Positions 1 to 7,401 are shown, counted from the first letter of the stretch. The stretch is 33,447 nucleotides of DNA from Desulfurococcaceae archaeon (GCA_020833245.1 JAJHQQ010000007.1:1-33447); one strand, 5' to 3'. The notes: generated by a model from the sequence alone, not told the origin. A program made the numbers and translations.

Positions 1-527
1 CTATTTCTGAAGAGAGTGAGCTCAGTATTGTTGTTGCACGTGTTTGAGTAAATACACTTAGAGCACGAGTTCTTTAATGGAAGCAGGGCATCTCTTGGTA
101 GTGTGCCGTACTCGGCTGAGACCTCTACTACGTCATCTGCAATACTGCATATTAGTTCAACTAATTTCACTGTTTTCTGCTTATTCTCAGCTGTCACGAT
201 AATCATGACTTCTCTCGTTCCATTAACCTCAATATAGGAGACAACCCGGTTGCACCGTCTAGCAAACTCTTCTATTTTCGCTAGGCTTGCAGGGCTATTA
301 CTCTTAACTCTAATCACAGCTGCCTCTCTACCCAAAATACTCGTCGACGCCGCTAACGCTGGAACGAGCTGCTTCTTTGAGAACAGCCTCTTTAAGAGTC
401 TTCTAACATAGTTGTATTCGAGATTTAATTGCGTAGCTAATTGCCTAATGCTGGCTCTAGGGTTCTGCATTAAGGCCTCTATGAGACTACTCGCTTGATC
501 GTCGATATTTCTGGGGATATTGACCAC
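1..527 (-). CDS. Lrp/AsnC-like transcriptional regulator with C-terminal cysteine motif (partial, runs off left edge)
   Basis: Reading the minus strand from GTG at 527 gives 175 codons without a stop, ending at base 1 mid-codon, so the C-terminus lies outside the window. Residues about 11-50 form a helix-turn-helix of Lrp/AsnC type (spaced as IRQLATQLNLEYNYVRRLLK), and residues about 65-145 look like the beta-alpha-beta ligand/dimerisation (RAM) domain. Beyond it is a tail with C155, C158 and C164 (CSKC-x5-C), which ordinary Lrp proteins lack and which could bind a metal or an Fe-S cluster. That reading is inference. The gene is divergent from the radical SAM gene at 623, about 95 bases away, so the two could share control. 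The start is uncertain: GGTG overlaps the GTG codon, and the frame stays open upstream without a better start. Confidence 0.72.
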   Translation of the reverse strand, partial: MVNIPRNIDDQASSLIEALMQNPRASIRQLATQLNLEYNYVRRLLKRLFSKKQLVPALAASTSILGREAAVIRVKSNSPASLAKIEEFARRCNRVVSYIEVNGTREVMIIVTAENKQKTVKLVELICSIADDVVEVSAEYGTLPRDALLPLKNSCSKCIYSNTCNNNTELTLFRN

Positions 528-622
528 CTGGAATTTGGAGATCGAAAAAGCCCCTTAATACCTTCTTCTTTCCAGCTCTTACGTGGAGTACGAGGTAATT
601 AGACGCTCTTACAGTAGTACTA

Positions 623-1756
623 ATGGTGCTGGTTTTGGGTACATGTAGATTCTGCGGCAAGACGAGTCTTGTTGTAAGCAATGTGTTAGGGGTGTGTGTT
701 GATTGTTTAAGAAAAGGATTTGAGCCTCTAAGTGAGCCCCGCGCATACTCCCGCGTAAAGTTCAACCTACCAGTAGCGCGGAGTAGCGGTGAGGGTTTAA
801 GGTGTAGTGTATGTGGCAGAGGCTGTGTTCTCAGTGCTTCTGGAAATAGGGGGTTCTGCGCGTATAGAGTGCTAGTTTCTGGTTTACTGAGGACCTCTAC
901 GGGTAGCCCGGAGAACGCTGTAGGATTCTACTACTACGATCCACACCCAACAAACTGCGTAGCTCTACCAGTGTGCCCAGCCGCCACTGGTCTAGGATAC
1001 CCCGAGTACGCTCTCACACCTATCGGCGAGCACGGATACTACAACATCGCCGTATTCTACGGAGGCTGCAATCTTGACTGCTTATACTGCCAGAACTGGG
1101 AGTACCGTGAAATGGCTGTTAAAGCCGAGCCTACTCTGAGTATTAAGAGTCTCGTTGACGCGGTTAACGCTAAGACTACTTGTGTGTGTTACTTCGGGGG
1201 TGACCCTGGGCCGTTCGCCCCGCACGCAATAATCGCGTCTAGGAGAATGCTTGAAAAGGCCAAGTACATTGGACTCGGAGTCTTCAGGGTCTGCTGGGAG
1301 ACCAACGGCCTCTGGAACCCTACTCTACTAGAAAAAGCCACTATGCTAAGCTTAGAGACTGGTGGAATAGTGAAAATAGACTTTAAAGCGTGGAGCCCAG
1401 AGGTCTACAGGGCGCTTTGCGGTGTAGAGGAGAAACATGTGAGGATCATTAGGGAGAATATCAGGCTTGTATCGCGCTATATTAGTAAGAGGCTTAAACC
1501 ACCACTACTCGTAGTGTCAACACTCCTCGTTCCAGGCTATATTGACGAATACGAAGTGGATCAGGCAACTAGGTTTATAGCGCAGTTGAGCCCTGAAATA
1601 CCATACATATTCCTGGGATTTCACCCAGACTACGTACTACTAGACCTCCCAACTACTAGTAGAAGGCACGCTGAGAAAGCGGTAAAAATAGCCCGTGAAA
1701 ACGGCCTTGTAAATGTGTGGGTTGAAAACGTCTTCCTGCTTGGAGACGCTTACTAG
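623..1756 (+). CDS. Radical SAM protein, AmrS/pyruvate-formate-lyase-activase-like, with N-terminal zinc fingers
   Basis: This 377-residue protein carries the radical SAM motif GGCNLDCLYC, with C149, C153 and C156 (C-x3-C-x2-C) to hold a 4Fe-4S cluster that reductively cleaves S-adenosylmethionine. The following QNW is typical of the COG1180 group, which includes AmrS of the AmmeMemoRadiSam set and the glycyl-radical activases. The N-terminus adds two cysteine groups: C8-x2-C11 with C25-x2-C28, and C61-x2-C64-x3-C68 with C79, likely zinc or rubredoxin-like knuckles. Neither the AmmeMemo partner nor a glycyl radical enzyme is in the window, so the substrate is unknown. It ends one base before the convergent aldo/keto reductase. 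Class is firm; function is not. Confidence 0.85.
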   Translation: MVLVLGTCRFCGKTSLVVSNVLGVCVDCLRKGFEPLSEPRAYSRVKFNLPVARSSGEGLRCSVCGRGCVLSASGNRGFCAYRVLVSGLLRTSTGSPENAVGFYYYDPHPTNCVALPVCPAATGLGYPEYALTPIGEHGYYNIAVFYGGCNLDCLYCQNWEYREMAVKAEPTLSIKSLVDAVNAKTTCVCYFGGDPGPFAPHAIIASRRMLEKAKYIGLGVFRVCWETNGLWNPTLLEKATMLSLETGGIVKIDFKAWSPEVYRALCGVEEKHVRIIRENIRLVSRYISKRLKPPLLVVSTLLVPGYIDEYEVDQATRFIAQLSPEIPYIFLGFHPDYVLLDLPTTSRRHAEKAVKIARENGLVNVWVENVFLLGDAY

Positions 1757-1757
1757 T

Positions 1758-2570
1758 TTAAGCGTACTTCTTAATGTACTCTAAGTCCTCTACTTTAAGC
1801 CTCCAGCCCGCTGAGCTCAAAATCTCCTGGACGTGGTTAATGTTCTCGCTCTTAGGTATAGCAACTACACTCTTGTGGCTAATTAAGTAGTTTAGTGCAA
1901 CCTGTATAGGTGTCTTACTGTACTTCCTGGCTACTTTGACAATAATGGGGTTTACTACAACGCTGCCTCTCTCCAGCGGTGTATATGCTTGAAGAGTTAT
2001 CCCCTTCTCTACACAGTACGGTAGTAGCTCTTTCTCAACGTAGTGTCTCGTGAGAACACTATAGTGAACCTGATTTACTACTATTTCAGCCTTTCTAGTA
2101 GCCTCAATAGCCTCTCTGAGCTGAGCGAGGTCGAAGTTACTGACACCAATATACCTGGCCAATCCATACTCGTACACAACCTCGAAGTTCCTCACTTGCT
2201 CAGTGATACTCATATTTTCATTAGGCCAGTGTATTAGTATGAGGTCTACACTGGAAACTCCCAGTCTCCGCAGGGACTCGTGAGCGGCTTTTAAAACCTG
2301 GTCTCTATCTACAAGTCTACTCGGAAGAATCTTCGTAGTTATGAACACGGAGCTTCTACCTACATGTTTGACAATTTGGCCTACAAACTCCTCGGCGCGC
2401 CCACTATCATACATTTCAGCGGTATCAATGAGATTTACTCCTTGAGTAATAGCGTAGATAAAGGCGTCAAAGGCTTTATCATAGGACTTGATATTGTATG
2501 TTCCGAGACCAATCGCGAAGACCCTGTCTGAGCCTATGTACTTGTAGTCGCTCAGATCATATAGCGACAA
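1758..2570 (-). CDS. Aldo/keto reductase
   Basis: A cytosolic NAD(P)H-dependent oxidoreductase of the AKR (beta/alpha)8 barrel family. The catalytic tetrad is visible: Asp in LIDTAEMYD, the Tyr five residues later, Lys in TTKIL and His in LIHWP. The IGLGTYNI start of the barrel and a C-terminal cofactor loop (AIPKSENINHVQEI) are also present. The frame is open back to GTG at 2603, but that codon abuts a TATA box (TTATATAC at about 2604-2612 read on the minus strand), which would place the transcript start near 2583. TTG at 2570, giving SLYDLSDYKYIG, is therefore the more likely start. The substrate cannot be told; this branch reduces varied aldehydes and ketones. Tail-to-tail with the radical SAM gene. 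Confidence 0.88.
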   Translation of the reverse strand: MSLYDLSDYKYIGSDRVFAIGLGTYNIKSYDKAFDAFIYAITQGVNLIDTAEMYDSGRAEEFVGQIVKHVGRSSVFITTKILPSRLVDRDQVLKAAHESLRRLGVSSVDLILIHWPNENMSITEQVRNFEVVYEYGLARYIGVSNFDLAQLREAIEATRKAEIVVNQVHYSVLTRHYVEKELLPYCVEKGITLQAYTPLERGSVVVNPIIVKVARKYSKTPIQVALNYLISHKSVVAIPKSENINHVQEILSSAGWRLKVEDLEYIKKYA

Positions 2571-2603
2571 GAGCCGCCCCCATAATACTTCACCAATGTA
2601 CAC

Positions 2604-2613
2604 GTATATAAGG
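2604..2613. promoter_or_regulatory. Shared divergent TATA element
   Basis: CGTATATAAGG is nearly symmetrical. Read leftwards, it places a start about 25 bases away near 2583 for the aldo/keto reductase. Read rightwards, it places a start near 2634 for the small cysteine gene at 2667. The assignment rests on spacing alone. Confidence 0.45.
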
Positions 2614-2666
2614 AGATATTAAGCAAACTGTGAACTAGTACACTTAGAGCAAGCGGTGTAGTACAC

Positions 2667-2831
2667 GTGGCTAAGACTAGTAAGGTTAAGAAGCATAGTA
2701 ATTCAGGAGTTCTTATATTGACGAATAGCGGGGTTATTGTAGACGGTGAAAACAGCTGCAGATACTACGAAGGCATTTACAGTCTATGTAGTAAGTGTCC
2801 TCTTAGAGGCCTCTGCGGGTTTAAGCAATGA
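2667..2831 (+). CDS. Small cysteine-rich protein (54 aa), coupled to the YkgJ-type gene
   Basis: The frame from GTG at 2667 encodes 54 residues: a lysine-rich start, a short beta-like stretch (GVLILTNSGVIVDGE), then C31, C41, C44 and C50 (C-x9-CSKC-x5-C). GGTG at 2655-2658 lies eight bases before the start. The stop TGA at 2829-2831 overlaps the ATG of the next gene in an ATGA junction, the usual sign of translational coupling. The four cysteines could hold a 4Fe-4S cluster or zinc; the arrangement resembles auxiliary-cluster motifs, but this is inference. The same CSKC-x5-C string spacing occurs in the tail of the regulator at 1-527. I do not recognise a family. Confidence 0.68.
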   Translation: MAKTSKVKKHSNSGVLILTNSGVIVDGENSCRYYEGIYSLCSKCPLRGLCGFKQ

Positions 2832-3364
2832 TTACTAGTAGGGGGTTAAAGGTTAGATTTACGTGTTTACGGTGTGGTAGGTGTTGTAGTAGTGGACCTA
2901 ACGTCTCTCTAACTGTACATGACGTCTGTAGAATAGCTAGTTACCTTGGAGTGAGCTGGAGAGAACTCGTGGGGAAATACATCTACGCTATGATAGCGGA
3001 CTATGTGCCTGTTGTAGTTATAAGGGGCATAAACAGCAAGTGTGTTTTTCTAAAATACGTCAATAACACTCCAACATGCACTATTTACCCGGCAAGACCT
3101 ATGAGGTGTAGGTTATACCCATTTCTCCCCATAGCGCCTGGTGAGACCAGTAGACTCGAAATATCGTCTAAGTGTCCTGGCGTTGGGAGAGGTGAGTACG
3201 AAGACCCTCCGTGGAGCGATCTCGAGGCGTATCTAGGGGAAGTCAAAGATCACTACAGAAAGCTCTACGACCTCATATTCACTAGGAACTTAGAACCAGT
3301 AAAAGCACTAGAGAGAGCTCTCGATGAAGCCTGCTTTGAAAAGCAGGTGACTAAACTCAGCTAG
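2828..3364 (+). CDS. YkgJ-family cysteine-cluster protein (putative Fe-S/zinc binding)
   Basis: A 178-residue protein with the hallmark of the YkgJ/UPF0153 family. C13, C16, C19 and C20 (CLRCGRCC) are followed by C72, C84 and C94 in a CTIYPARPMRCRLYPF block. These conserved cysteines are predicted to coordinate an Fe-S or zinc centre; the family's biochemical role is largely unknown, with proposals in metal-dependent protein modification. The gene starts at ATG 2828 inside the stop of the small cysteine gene, so the two are co-transcribed and probably cooperate. Its 3' end overlaps the convergent gene at 3361 by four bases. Confidence 0.85.
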   Translation: MITSRGLKVRFTCLRCGRCCSSGPNVSLTVHDVCRIASYLGVSWRELVGKYIYAMIADYVPVVVIRGINSKCVFLKYVNNTPTCTIYPARPMRCRLYPFLPIAPGETSRLEISSKCPGVGRGEYEDPPWSDLEAYLGEVKDHYRKLYDLIFTRNLEPVKALERALDEACFEKQVTKLS

Positions 3365-3990
3365 TCTACTACTACTACGTGTCTCAGCGGCGTATTATCT
3401 GGTACTACTCTCAGGTATCTATCTCCTTCAAGTCTCTCCCTTGTTATTCTTAGAACACCTAAGTCAGTTGTGATGGTACAAGACTCTCCGCCACTACTGT
3501 AGCGTGAGAGACTTCTACACGAACTTACTAGTAGCGGTAATTCCCCAGATCTAAGGGCAGCTTGAAAGATAATCCAGTCCTCGAGGCGACCACTAGTTGT
3601 AGTCTCAAGGTGCATATTTGAGTTGATTTCGAGGTAGAAGAAGAACTTATCTGTGTCTACGAAGTCCACAGCCACTGGTATAAGCTCATCTTTGTAGACT
3701 ATATAGCTGCCTACTCCCCCATAGAACATTGAGTAGACCTTTGCCTGGTCGACTTTGTTTAAAGAGCTTACTTGATTACTAGCAATGGAGGTGCATAGTT
3801 TTACTGTGTGTTCTCGCCAGTGGCTAATAGGTATGTTAGAGTACACTTTGACTTCTCCACTCCTAGTAGTGAGGAGGTTTACTCTGAGATTTAAAATAGG
3901 CATTATCACATATCCTTTTAAATCACTATACTCGAAAACACCGAGGAGTAGTGTTAGTGGACAACTATAGAGCTCTCTGTAACTCCACAA
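3361..3990 (-). CDS. Hypothetical protein
   Basis: This 209-residue protein of mixed, largely beta character has no domain I recognise, signal peptide or membrane segment. The TTG start at 3990 is supported by GAGGTG ten bases upstream on the minus strand (about 4001-4006). An in-frame ATG at 3903 (MPILNLRVNL) is the alternative. A flexible serine- and glycine-rich stretch with two cysteines (SSCRSLSRYSSGGESC) lies near residues 155-171, followed by a possible beta-hairpin. The gene is divergent from the membrane-bound regulator at 4113 and overlaps the YkgJ-type gene tail to tail by four bases. Codon use matches its neighbours, so I read it as a genuine lineage-restricted gene. Confidence 0.6.
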   Translation of the reverse strand: MWSYRELYSCPLTLLLGVFEYSDLKGYVIMPILNLRVNLLTTRSGEVKVYSNIPISHWREHTVKLCTSIASNQVSSLNKVDQAKVYSMFYGGVGSYIVYKDELIPVAVDFVDTDKFFFYLEINSNMHLETTTSGRLEDWIIFQAALRSGELPLLVSSCRSLSRYSSGGESCTITTDLGVLRITRERLEGDRYLRVVPDNTPLRHVVVVD

Positions 3991-4112
3991 CTAGACTTCA
4001 CACCTCTATAACTAGCTTAAGACTAAATAGATGTAATTCTCATTTTACTCTTTAATTAAAATACAGTTATTACAGAGAACTCAAATAGGTAGCGAGTAGT
4101 AGGGGTTGGTTA

Positions 4113-5081
4113 TTGAGACAGGCGTATACAGCTATATGTGTTTTATTGCTTATTGTTACGAGTAGGATATTACACGTGTCATTGTCAACGGCATCCTCCA
4201 TTAGTAGTCTCTACTACTACGCAGTATATGACCCCGTGGAAAATAGTGGAATACTAGAGATCACGGCTACAATTAGCGCAGAGATCCCCGTTTATGTAGA
4301 GATACCACTAGGTATTTTTAATGAATACGCAGAGTTCACACTCATAAACTACACTTACTCAGGAGACCTCTATGTTTCAGGAGTTAATGTGAGTAATAGT
4401 GAAGCAGTAGTCTTTCTCTATGGTAATGGTGAGTTGAAACTTGTGTTATTTGCTAGAAACCTAGTTGAGGTGACTGGTGTAGTAGCTTACTTATTTACGG
4501 TAAACACGGATGAGCTCCGCGACATTACTCAGAGTGTTAATGTAACCATTATCTTCATAGGTATTTACAGCGTTGAAGGCGCAGTTGTCAGACTAAACTG
4601 GAGTACTAGGAGCCTGGATAATGCCACACAGATAGTCCTCAATGGATTTGGACTAGGCACACTAGTTCTCATTCCAAGTGTTAAAGAAATTACAGAGATA
4701 CCTACACCTGGACCATTTGAGTGGGAATTTTCGTGGAGTGTGATTGTAGCTGCTATTAGCTTACTAGCTGTGGTTGGGTTTGGAGCATATTTCTTTAAGA
4801 AAAAGAGAGAAGAGCTCTTAGTTGGGAGGGTTGATTACCTGGCTGATAGTAGTTACAGGGCTATTATAAAGGCGCTAGGGGACAGTGGTAACAAGGGGCT
4901 TTTGCAGAGCGAAGTGGTGAGTAAAACTGGTTTATCTAAGTCTACTGTTAGTAGGAAGTTGAAGAGGCTTGAAGAAGAGGGCTTTATTGTAATTAAGAGG
5001 TCCGGTAAGTACAATTACGTTTTCTTAACTGATAAGGGGCTTGAGGCCTACAGGAGAATCATTAAGGAGGGTGCTCGCTGA
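4113..5081 (+). CDS. Membrane-tethered winged-helix transcriptional regulator
   Basis: The 322-residue chain has a signal-like hydrophobic N-terminus (residues 8-27), a beta-rich external domain of about 170 residues with several N-x-S/T sites, one membrane helix at about 208-228 followed by KKKRE, and a cytoplasmic winged helix at about 245-320. The winged helix shows a MarR/IclR-like pattern (LLQSEVVSKTGLSKSTVSRKLKRLEEEGFI) and an aromatic wing. This outside-sensor/inside-DNA-binder layout is known in archaea for one-component regulators that act directly from the membrane. TTG at 4113 is the start, preceded by a GGGGTTGGTT purine tract. The following gene begins almost at its stop codon, so the pair form an operon. 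The ligand is unknown. Confidence 0.8.
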   Translation: MRQAYTAICVLLLIVTSRILHVSLSTASSISSLYYYAVYDPVENSGILEITATISAEIPVYVEIPLGIFNEYAEFTLINYTYSGDLYVSGVNVSNSEAVVFLYGNGELKLVLFARNLVEVTGVVAYLFTVNTDELRDITQSVNVTIIFIGIYSVEGAVVRLNWSTRSLDNATQIVLNGFGLGTLVLIPSVKEITEIPTPGPFEWEFSWSVIVAAISLLAVVGFGAYFFKKKREELLVGRVDYLADSSYRAIIKALGDSGNKGLLQSEVVSKTGLSKSTVSRKLKRLEEEGFIVIKRSGKYNYVFLTDKGLEAYRRIIKEGAR

Positions 5082-5082
5082 G

Positions 5083-5610
5083 TTGAGAGACCTTCTACCC
5101 ACGTACGCTATGGGTATTTTCTATGTAAGAGAGTCGGGTCTTGTGGAGCAGCTAGTAATCTTTAATTACTATGACGAGGAGGAGGAGTATAGGAGTATTG
5201 TAGGAAACGAGGAGAGGGTGAGAGAGGAAAAAGATCTTCTCGTTAAAAACATGCAGTTCTACTTAGATCAGGAGGAGGTGTACATAAATAGCGAGAGAGT
5301 ATACCCTAGAGTAGTAGACGTAGAGCTGGGGTTCCAGGGTGACTACAAGCACCCCTACATACTGTACTTTATAGTGTTTCGGGGTAGTCTAAGAAAAGGT
5401 GTTAATATCTACGAGGACAGCTACGAGCCGGAAGTAGCAGAGTACGATTACAGAGTCTACTGGATTTTCCCACCTAACGCAAGAGTTCTCAGCGCCCACG
5501 TAGGCACATCATACAGGATCCTTAATAAGTGTAGAGTTCTAGTCTTCGATGTCAAGGCCGGCTTTCAAACTAGTGGCTATGAGAAAATAGAATTTGAGCT
5601 TTTAAATTAG
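5083..5610 (+). CDS. Hypothetical protein co-transcribed with the membrane regulator
   Basis: About 175 residues, rich in Tyr, Glu and beta-strand patterns, with no signal peptide or membrane helix and no family I recognise. The open frame reaches 5041, but AAGGAGG at 5064-5070 points to TTG at 5083, twelve bases on and two bases after the regulator's TGA; GTG at 5071 and ATG at 5110 are alternatives. Strongly acidic patches (DEEEEYRS, EDSYEPEVAEYDY) and a likely beta-sandwich fold are the only visible traits. Its position directly behind the membrane-tethered regulator suggests it is a regulated product or a partner of that protein, which is inference from gene order. Confidence 0.62.
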   Translation: MRDLLPTYAMGIFYVRESGLVEQLVIFNYYDEEEEYRSIVGNEERVREEKDLLVKNMQFYLDQEEVYINSERVYPRVVDVELGFQGDYKHPYILYFIVFRGSLRKGVNIYEDSYEPEVAEYDYRVYWIFPPNARVLSAHVGTSYRILNKCRVLVFDVKAGFQTSGYEKIEFELLN

Positions 5611-5619
5611 GGTACGCTG

Positions 5620-5627
5620 TTTTTAAG
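5620..5627 (+). promoter_or_regulatory. TATA box for the C/D sRNA candidate
   Basis: TTTTTAAG lies about 25 bases before 5649, just ahead of the C box at 5653. The position fits an independently transcribed small RNA. Confidence 0.4.
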
Positions 5628-5647
5628 CAACTCTAAGTAAAAATACT

Positions 5648-5713
5648 ACTAGATGATGTGGGGGGACCTCGAGAGAGCACTGAATGCGTGATGTGGGGCC
5701 AAAGCGCTGACAA
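5648..5713 (+). ncRNA. C/D box guide RNA (archaeal sRNA) candidate
   Basis: All four boxes are present in order. C box ATGATGT is at 5653-5659, D' CTGA at 5680-5683, C' GTGATGT at 5688-5694 and D CTGA at 5707-5710. The C'-to-D guide is exactly 12 bases (GGGGCCAAAGCG), the spacing typical of archaeal sRNAs; D' to C' is four bases. The C-to-D' interval is longer than usual at 20 bases. By the D+5 rule the D guide would 2'-O-methylate the U at the fifth position of CGCUUUGGCCCC, and the D' guide the C at the fifth position of UGCUCUCUCGAG. The flanking terminal stem is weak. A TATA-like box sits about 25 bases upstream of the C box. Confidence 0.55.
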
Positions 5714-5813
5714 CTCCACACCCCTCATGGTACAGTAGAGATGATTGCTCAATGAGGAATATGCCATCGTCGGATCACGGTGAAGAGGGCTCGATCACTC
5801 CGAGGGGTTTTGG

Positions 5814-6968
5814 TTGGCTCAGTATATAGACTATACTAAGTACCCGTTTATTCTCTCGCCCGGGGAATTACCGCGTCTAGGTGTGGAGAGGCCTGTTGTC
5901 ATTGTTCTCCGAGATAGTGGTTTACGTGAAAGGCTAATTAACCTTGTGAGAAGTATTGTAGAGAGAGCTGAGCTCTCTGAGGACTCCTGCTCTAGTATTG
6001 AGGAGTGCGTTTTACTCTACTACGCGGTTTTAGACTTAGCTAAAGCCACTGGAGACAAGTGGTTCCAGAACAGAATAGCCTTAGTTTACTCTAAACACGC
6101 CTCTCGTAGTTTAGACCGCGAGAGCCCCGAGAAACTCGTGATACTGGGGAGAAAGCTGGGATTAGACGTCTCTATTTTCACTGGGGAACCAAATATACCA
6201 AAACTACTACTCGTCTCTAAGAGTAGAGAGGTTGAGTTCACTCCATGCGAGTTTGCTATTACAGTGACTAGTTACCTCAGAGTAGTGTCTAGGAGGCTTA
6301 TACACGATCAAACCTACAGTCTAGTTAACAATATCGTAAGTAATGGCTACGTGTTCTTAGATCGCAGGACTTTTCAGAGAATACTAGAAGAGACAGTATT
6401 TAACAGAGTTCTCGAGAAAATAGAAGAAGCTACTCCACCATTAGATAGTGAGGATTTTAAAGTGCTCTTAGCTGAGATTGAAAAAACGCTGTCAGAAGCT
6501 AGAAGAGATCAGTACGCGAGATCTAAGCGAGAAGAAGCCCCCAAAGAGGATAGGAGTACAGGGCTAGAGAGGGGAGAGCTACTAGTTGACGAGGAGCTTT
6601 TCCCACCATGCATGAAGAGAATAGTTGACACGATTAGATCCGGCGGTAATCCAAGCCACGTTGAAAGATTCAACTTGGCAGCTTTCCTCGGGAGTATAGG
6701 TCTAGACGCTGAAGAGGTCCTCGATTACTTTAAATCAACAACAGACTTTAACGAGAAGATTGCGAGATATCAAGTCGAGCACATACTTGGTCTTCGCGGA
6801 GGGAAAAAGAAGTACTTGCCATATAGCTGCGAGAAAATGAGAGCATCTGGGCTGTGCCCCGTTCAAGAACAGTGTAAAGGCGGAAAAAACCCACTAGCCG
6901 TCTACAAGTATGTATTAAGGAGACTAGAAAGAGCTAGGAGGGAGGGTCAGGACAACCGTGGTAGTTAA
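5814..6968 (+). CDS. priL: DNA primase large subunit PriL
   Basis: At 384 residues it has the usual length for archaeal PriL, the non-catalytic subunit that partners PriS to begin RNA/DNA primers at replication forks. The N-terminus (YPFILSPGE) and the helical middle are typical. The C-terminal domain contains the four cysteines of the 4Fe-4S cluster: C266 (PPCMK), C339 (SCEKM), C348 (GLCPV) and C354 (EQCKG). The surrounding RFNLAAFLGSIG and YQVEHILG segments are also characteristic. TTG at 5814 is the only start after an in-frame TGA at 5781. A Lys/Glu-rich linker lies at about 230-258. PriS is not in the window. The gene ends six bases before the convergent tRNA. Confidence 0.93.
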   Translation: MAQYIDYTKYPFILSPGELPRLGVERPVVIVLRDSGLRERLINLVRSIVERAELSEDSCSSIEECVLLYYAVLDLAKATGDKWFQNRIALVYSKHASRSLDRESPEKLVILGRKLGLDVSIFTGEPNIPKLLLVSKSREVEFTPCEFAITVTSYLRVVSRRLIHDQTYSLVNNIVSNGYVFLDRRTFQRILEETVFNRVLEKIEEATPPLDSEDFKVLLAEIEKTLSEARRDQYARSKREEAPKEDRSTGLERGELLVDEELFPPCMKRIVDTIRSGGNPSHVERFNLAAFLGSIGLDAEEVLDYFKSTTDFNEKIARYQVEHILGLRGGKKKYLPYSCEKMRASGLCPVQEQCKGGKNPLAVYKYVLRRLERARREGQDNRGS

Positions 6969-6973
6969 GATCA

Positions 6974-7077
6974 AGCCGCCGGCGGGATTTGAACCCGCGA
7001 CCACCGGCTCTCTCAACGGGCCTCTTAGTAAACCCTGCTTACAAGGCCGGCGCTCTACCGGGCTGAGCTACGGCGGC
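6974..7077 (-). tRNA. tRNA-Thr(UGU) with a 30-base intron
   Basis: The minus strand folds into a standard cloverleaf. Acceptor GCCGCCG pairs with CGGCGGC, the D arm is GCUC/GAGC, anticodon stem CCGGC/GCCGG, and T arm GCGGG/CCCGC with loop UUCAAAU. Loop CUUGUAA gives anticodon UGU (bases 7041-7043), decoding ACA threonine. An intron at 7010-7039 lies after position 37. It folds as a canonical bulge-helix-bulge: central helix CUUG/UGAG, bulges UA|A and AG|A, and an outer intron helix GC(A)GGG/CCCGU. The archaeal splicing endonuclease should remove it. The mature RNA is 74 bases and CCA is not encoded. A TATA-like stretch (about 7088-7102) sits upstream. Confidence 0.95.
7010..7039 (-). other. 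tRNA-Thr intron (37/38 position)
   Basis: A 30-base insertion between A37 and A38. Both splice junctions sit in three-base bulges separated by a four-pair helix, the archaeal hBHBh' geometry. It is too short to hold a guide RNA or an ORF. Confidence 0.9.
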
Positions 7078-7116
7078 TTCTCCACTAATTATAGTTAAAG
7101 AGTGGGTTTTTAATGC

Positions 7117-7392
7117 TCAACCTCCGGATACCGGGGGCATGAATACTACTTCATCTCCATCTCTGAGAGGTGTTTCTAAGCTTCGAGGCGTCTTAGAGTT
7201 CACGAGAATAATTATTTCTGACGCTCCAACGAGCATGTTCTCGATGACGCTTCCTAGTTTGGGCTTGAGTTTACTCAGCTCTACTAGGAGTTCACGTAGT
7301 GTAATAGAGTCTCTCCCTTCGAAGTTTAACTCCTCGAACCCTGCTCCAGCCTTGTCTGAGAGCCACAGTAAGAACTTTATTTTCAGCTTCAT
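7117..7392 (-). CDS. MoaD/ThiS-family ubiquitin-like sulfur carrier
   Basis: A 91-residue beta-grasp protein ending in ...PPVSGG, the exposed diglycine tail that is adenylated and thiocarboxylated in MoaD. It would donate sulfur for molybdopterin synthesis, or act as a SAMP-type protein modifier or tRNA-thiolation carrier, roles archaeal homologues combine. The MKLKIKFLLWLSDKAG start and the DGDEVVFMPPVSGG end are family-typical. It follows the GNAT gene by nine bases, in the same operon, with GGAT in that gap as ribosome binding site. No moaE, moaB or activating E1 enzyme is in the window, so the specific pathway stays open. Confidence 0.85.
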   Translation of the reverse strand: MKLKIKFLLWLSDKAGAGFEELNFEGRDSITLRELLVELSKLKPKLGSVIENMLVGASEIIILVNSKTPRSLETPLRDGDEVVFMPPVSGG

Positions 7393-7401
7393 GATTAATC
7401 C

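Noticed and set aside
487-765. Minus-strand frame across the Lrp/radical SAM intergenic region
   Set aside because: It would overlap the start regions of both genes and has no family resemblance.
5740-5810. A second C/D box sRNA or structured leader (ATGATTG, CCTCAT/ATGAGG and CTCG/CGAG inverted repeats) before priL
   Set aside because: No CTGA D box is present, the box spacing is wrong and the stems are short. It is more likely just a leader.
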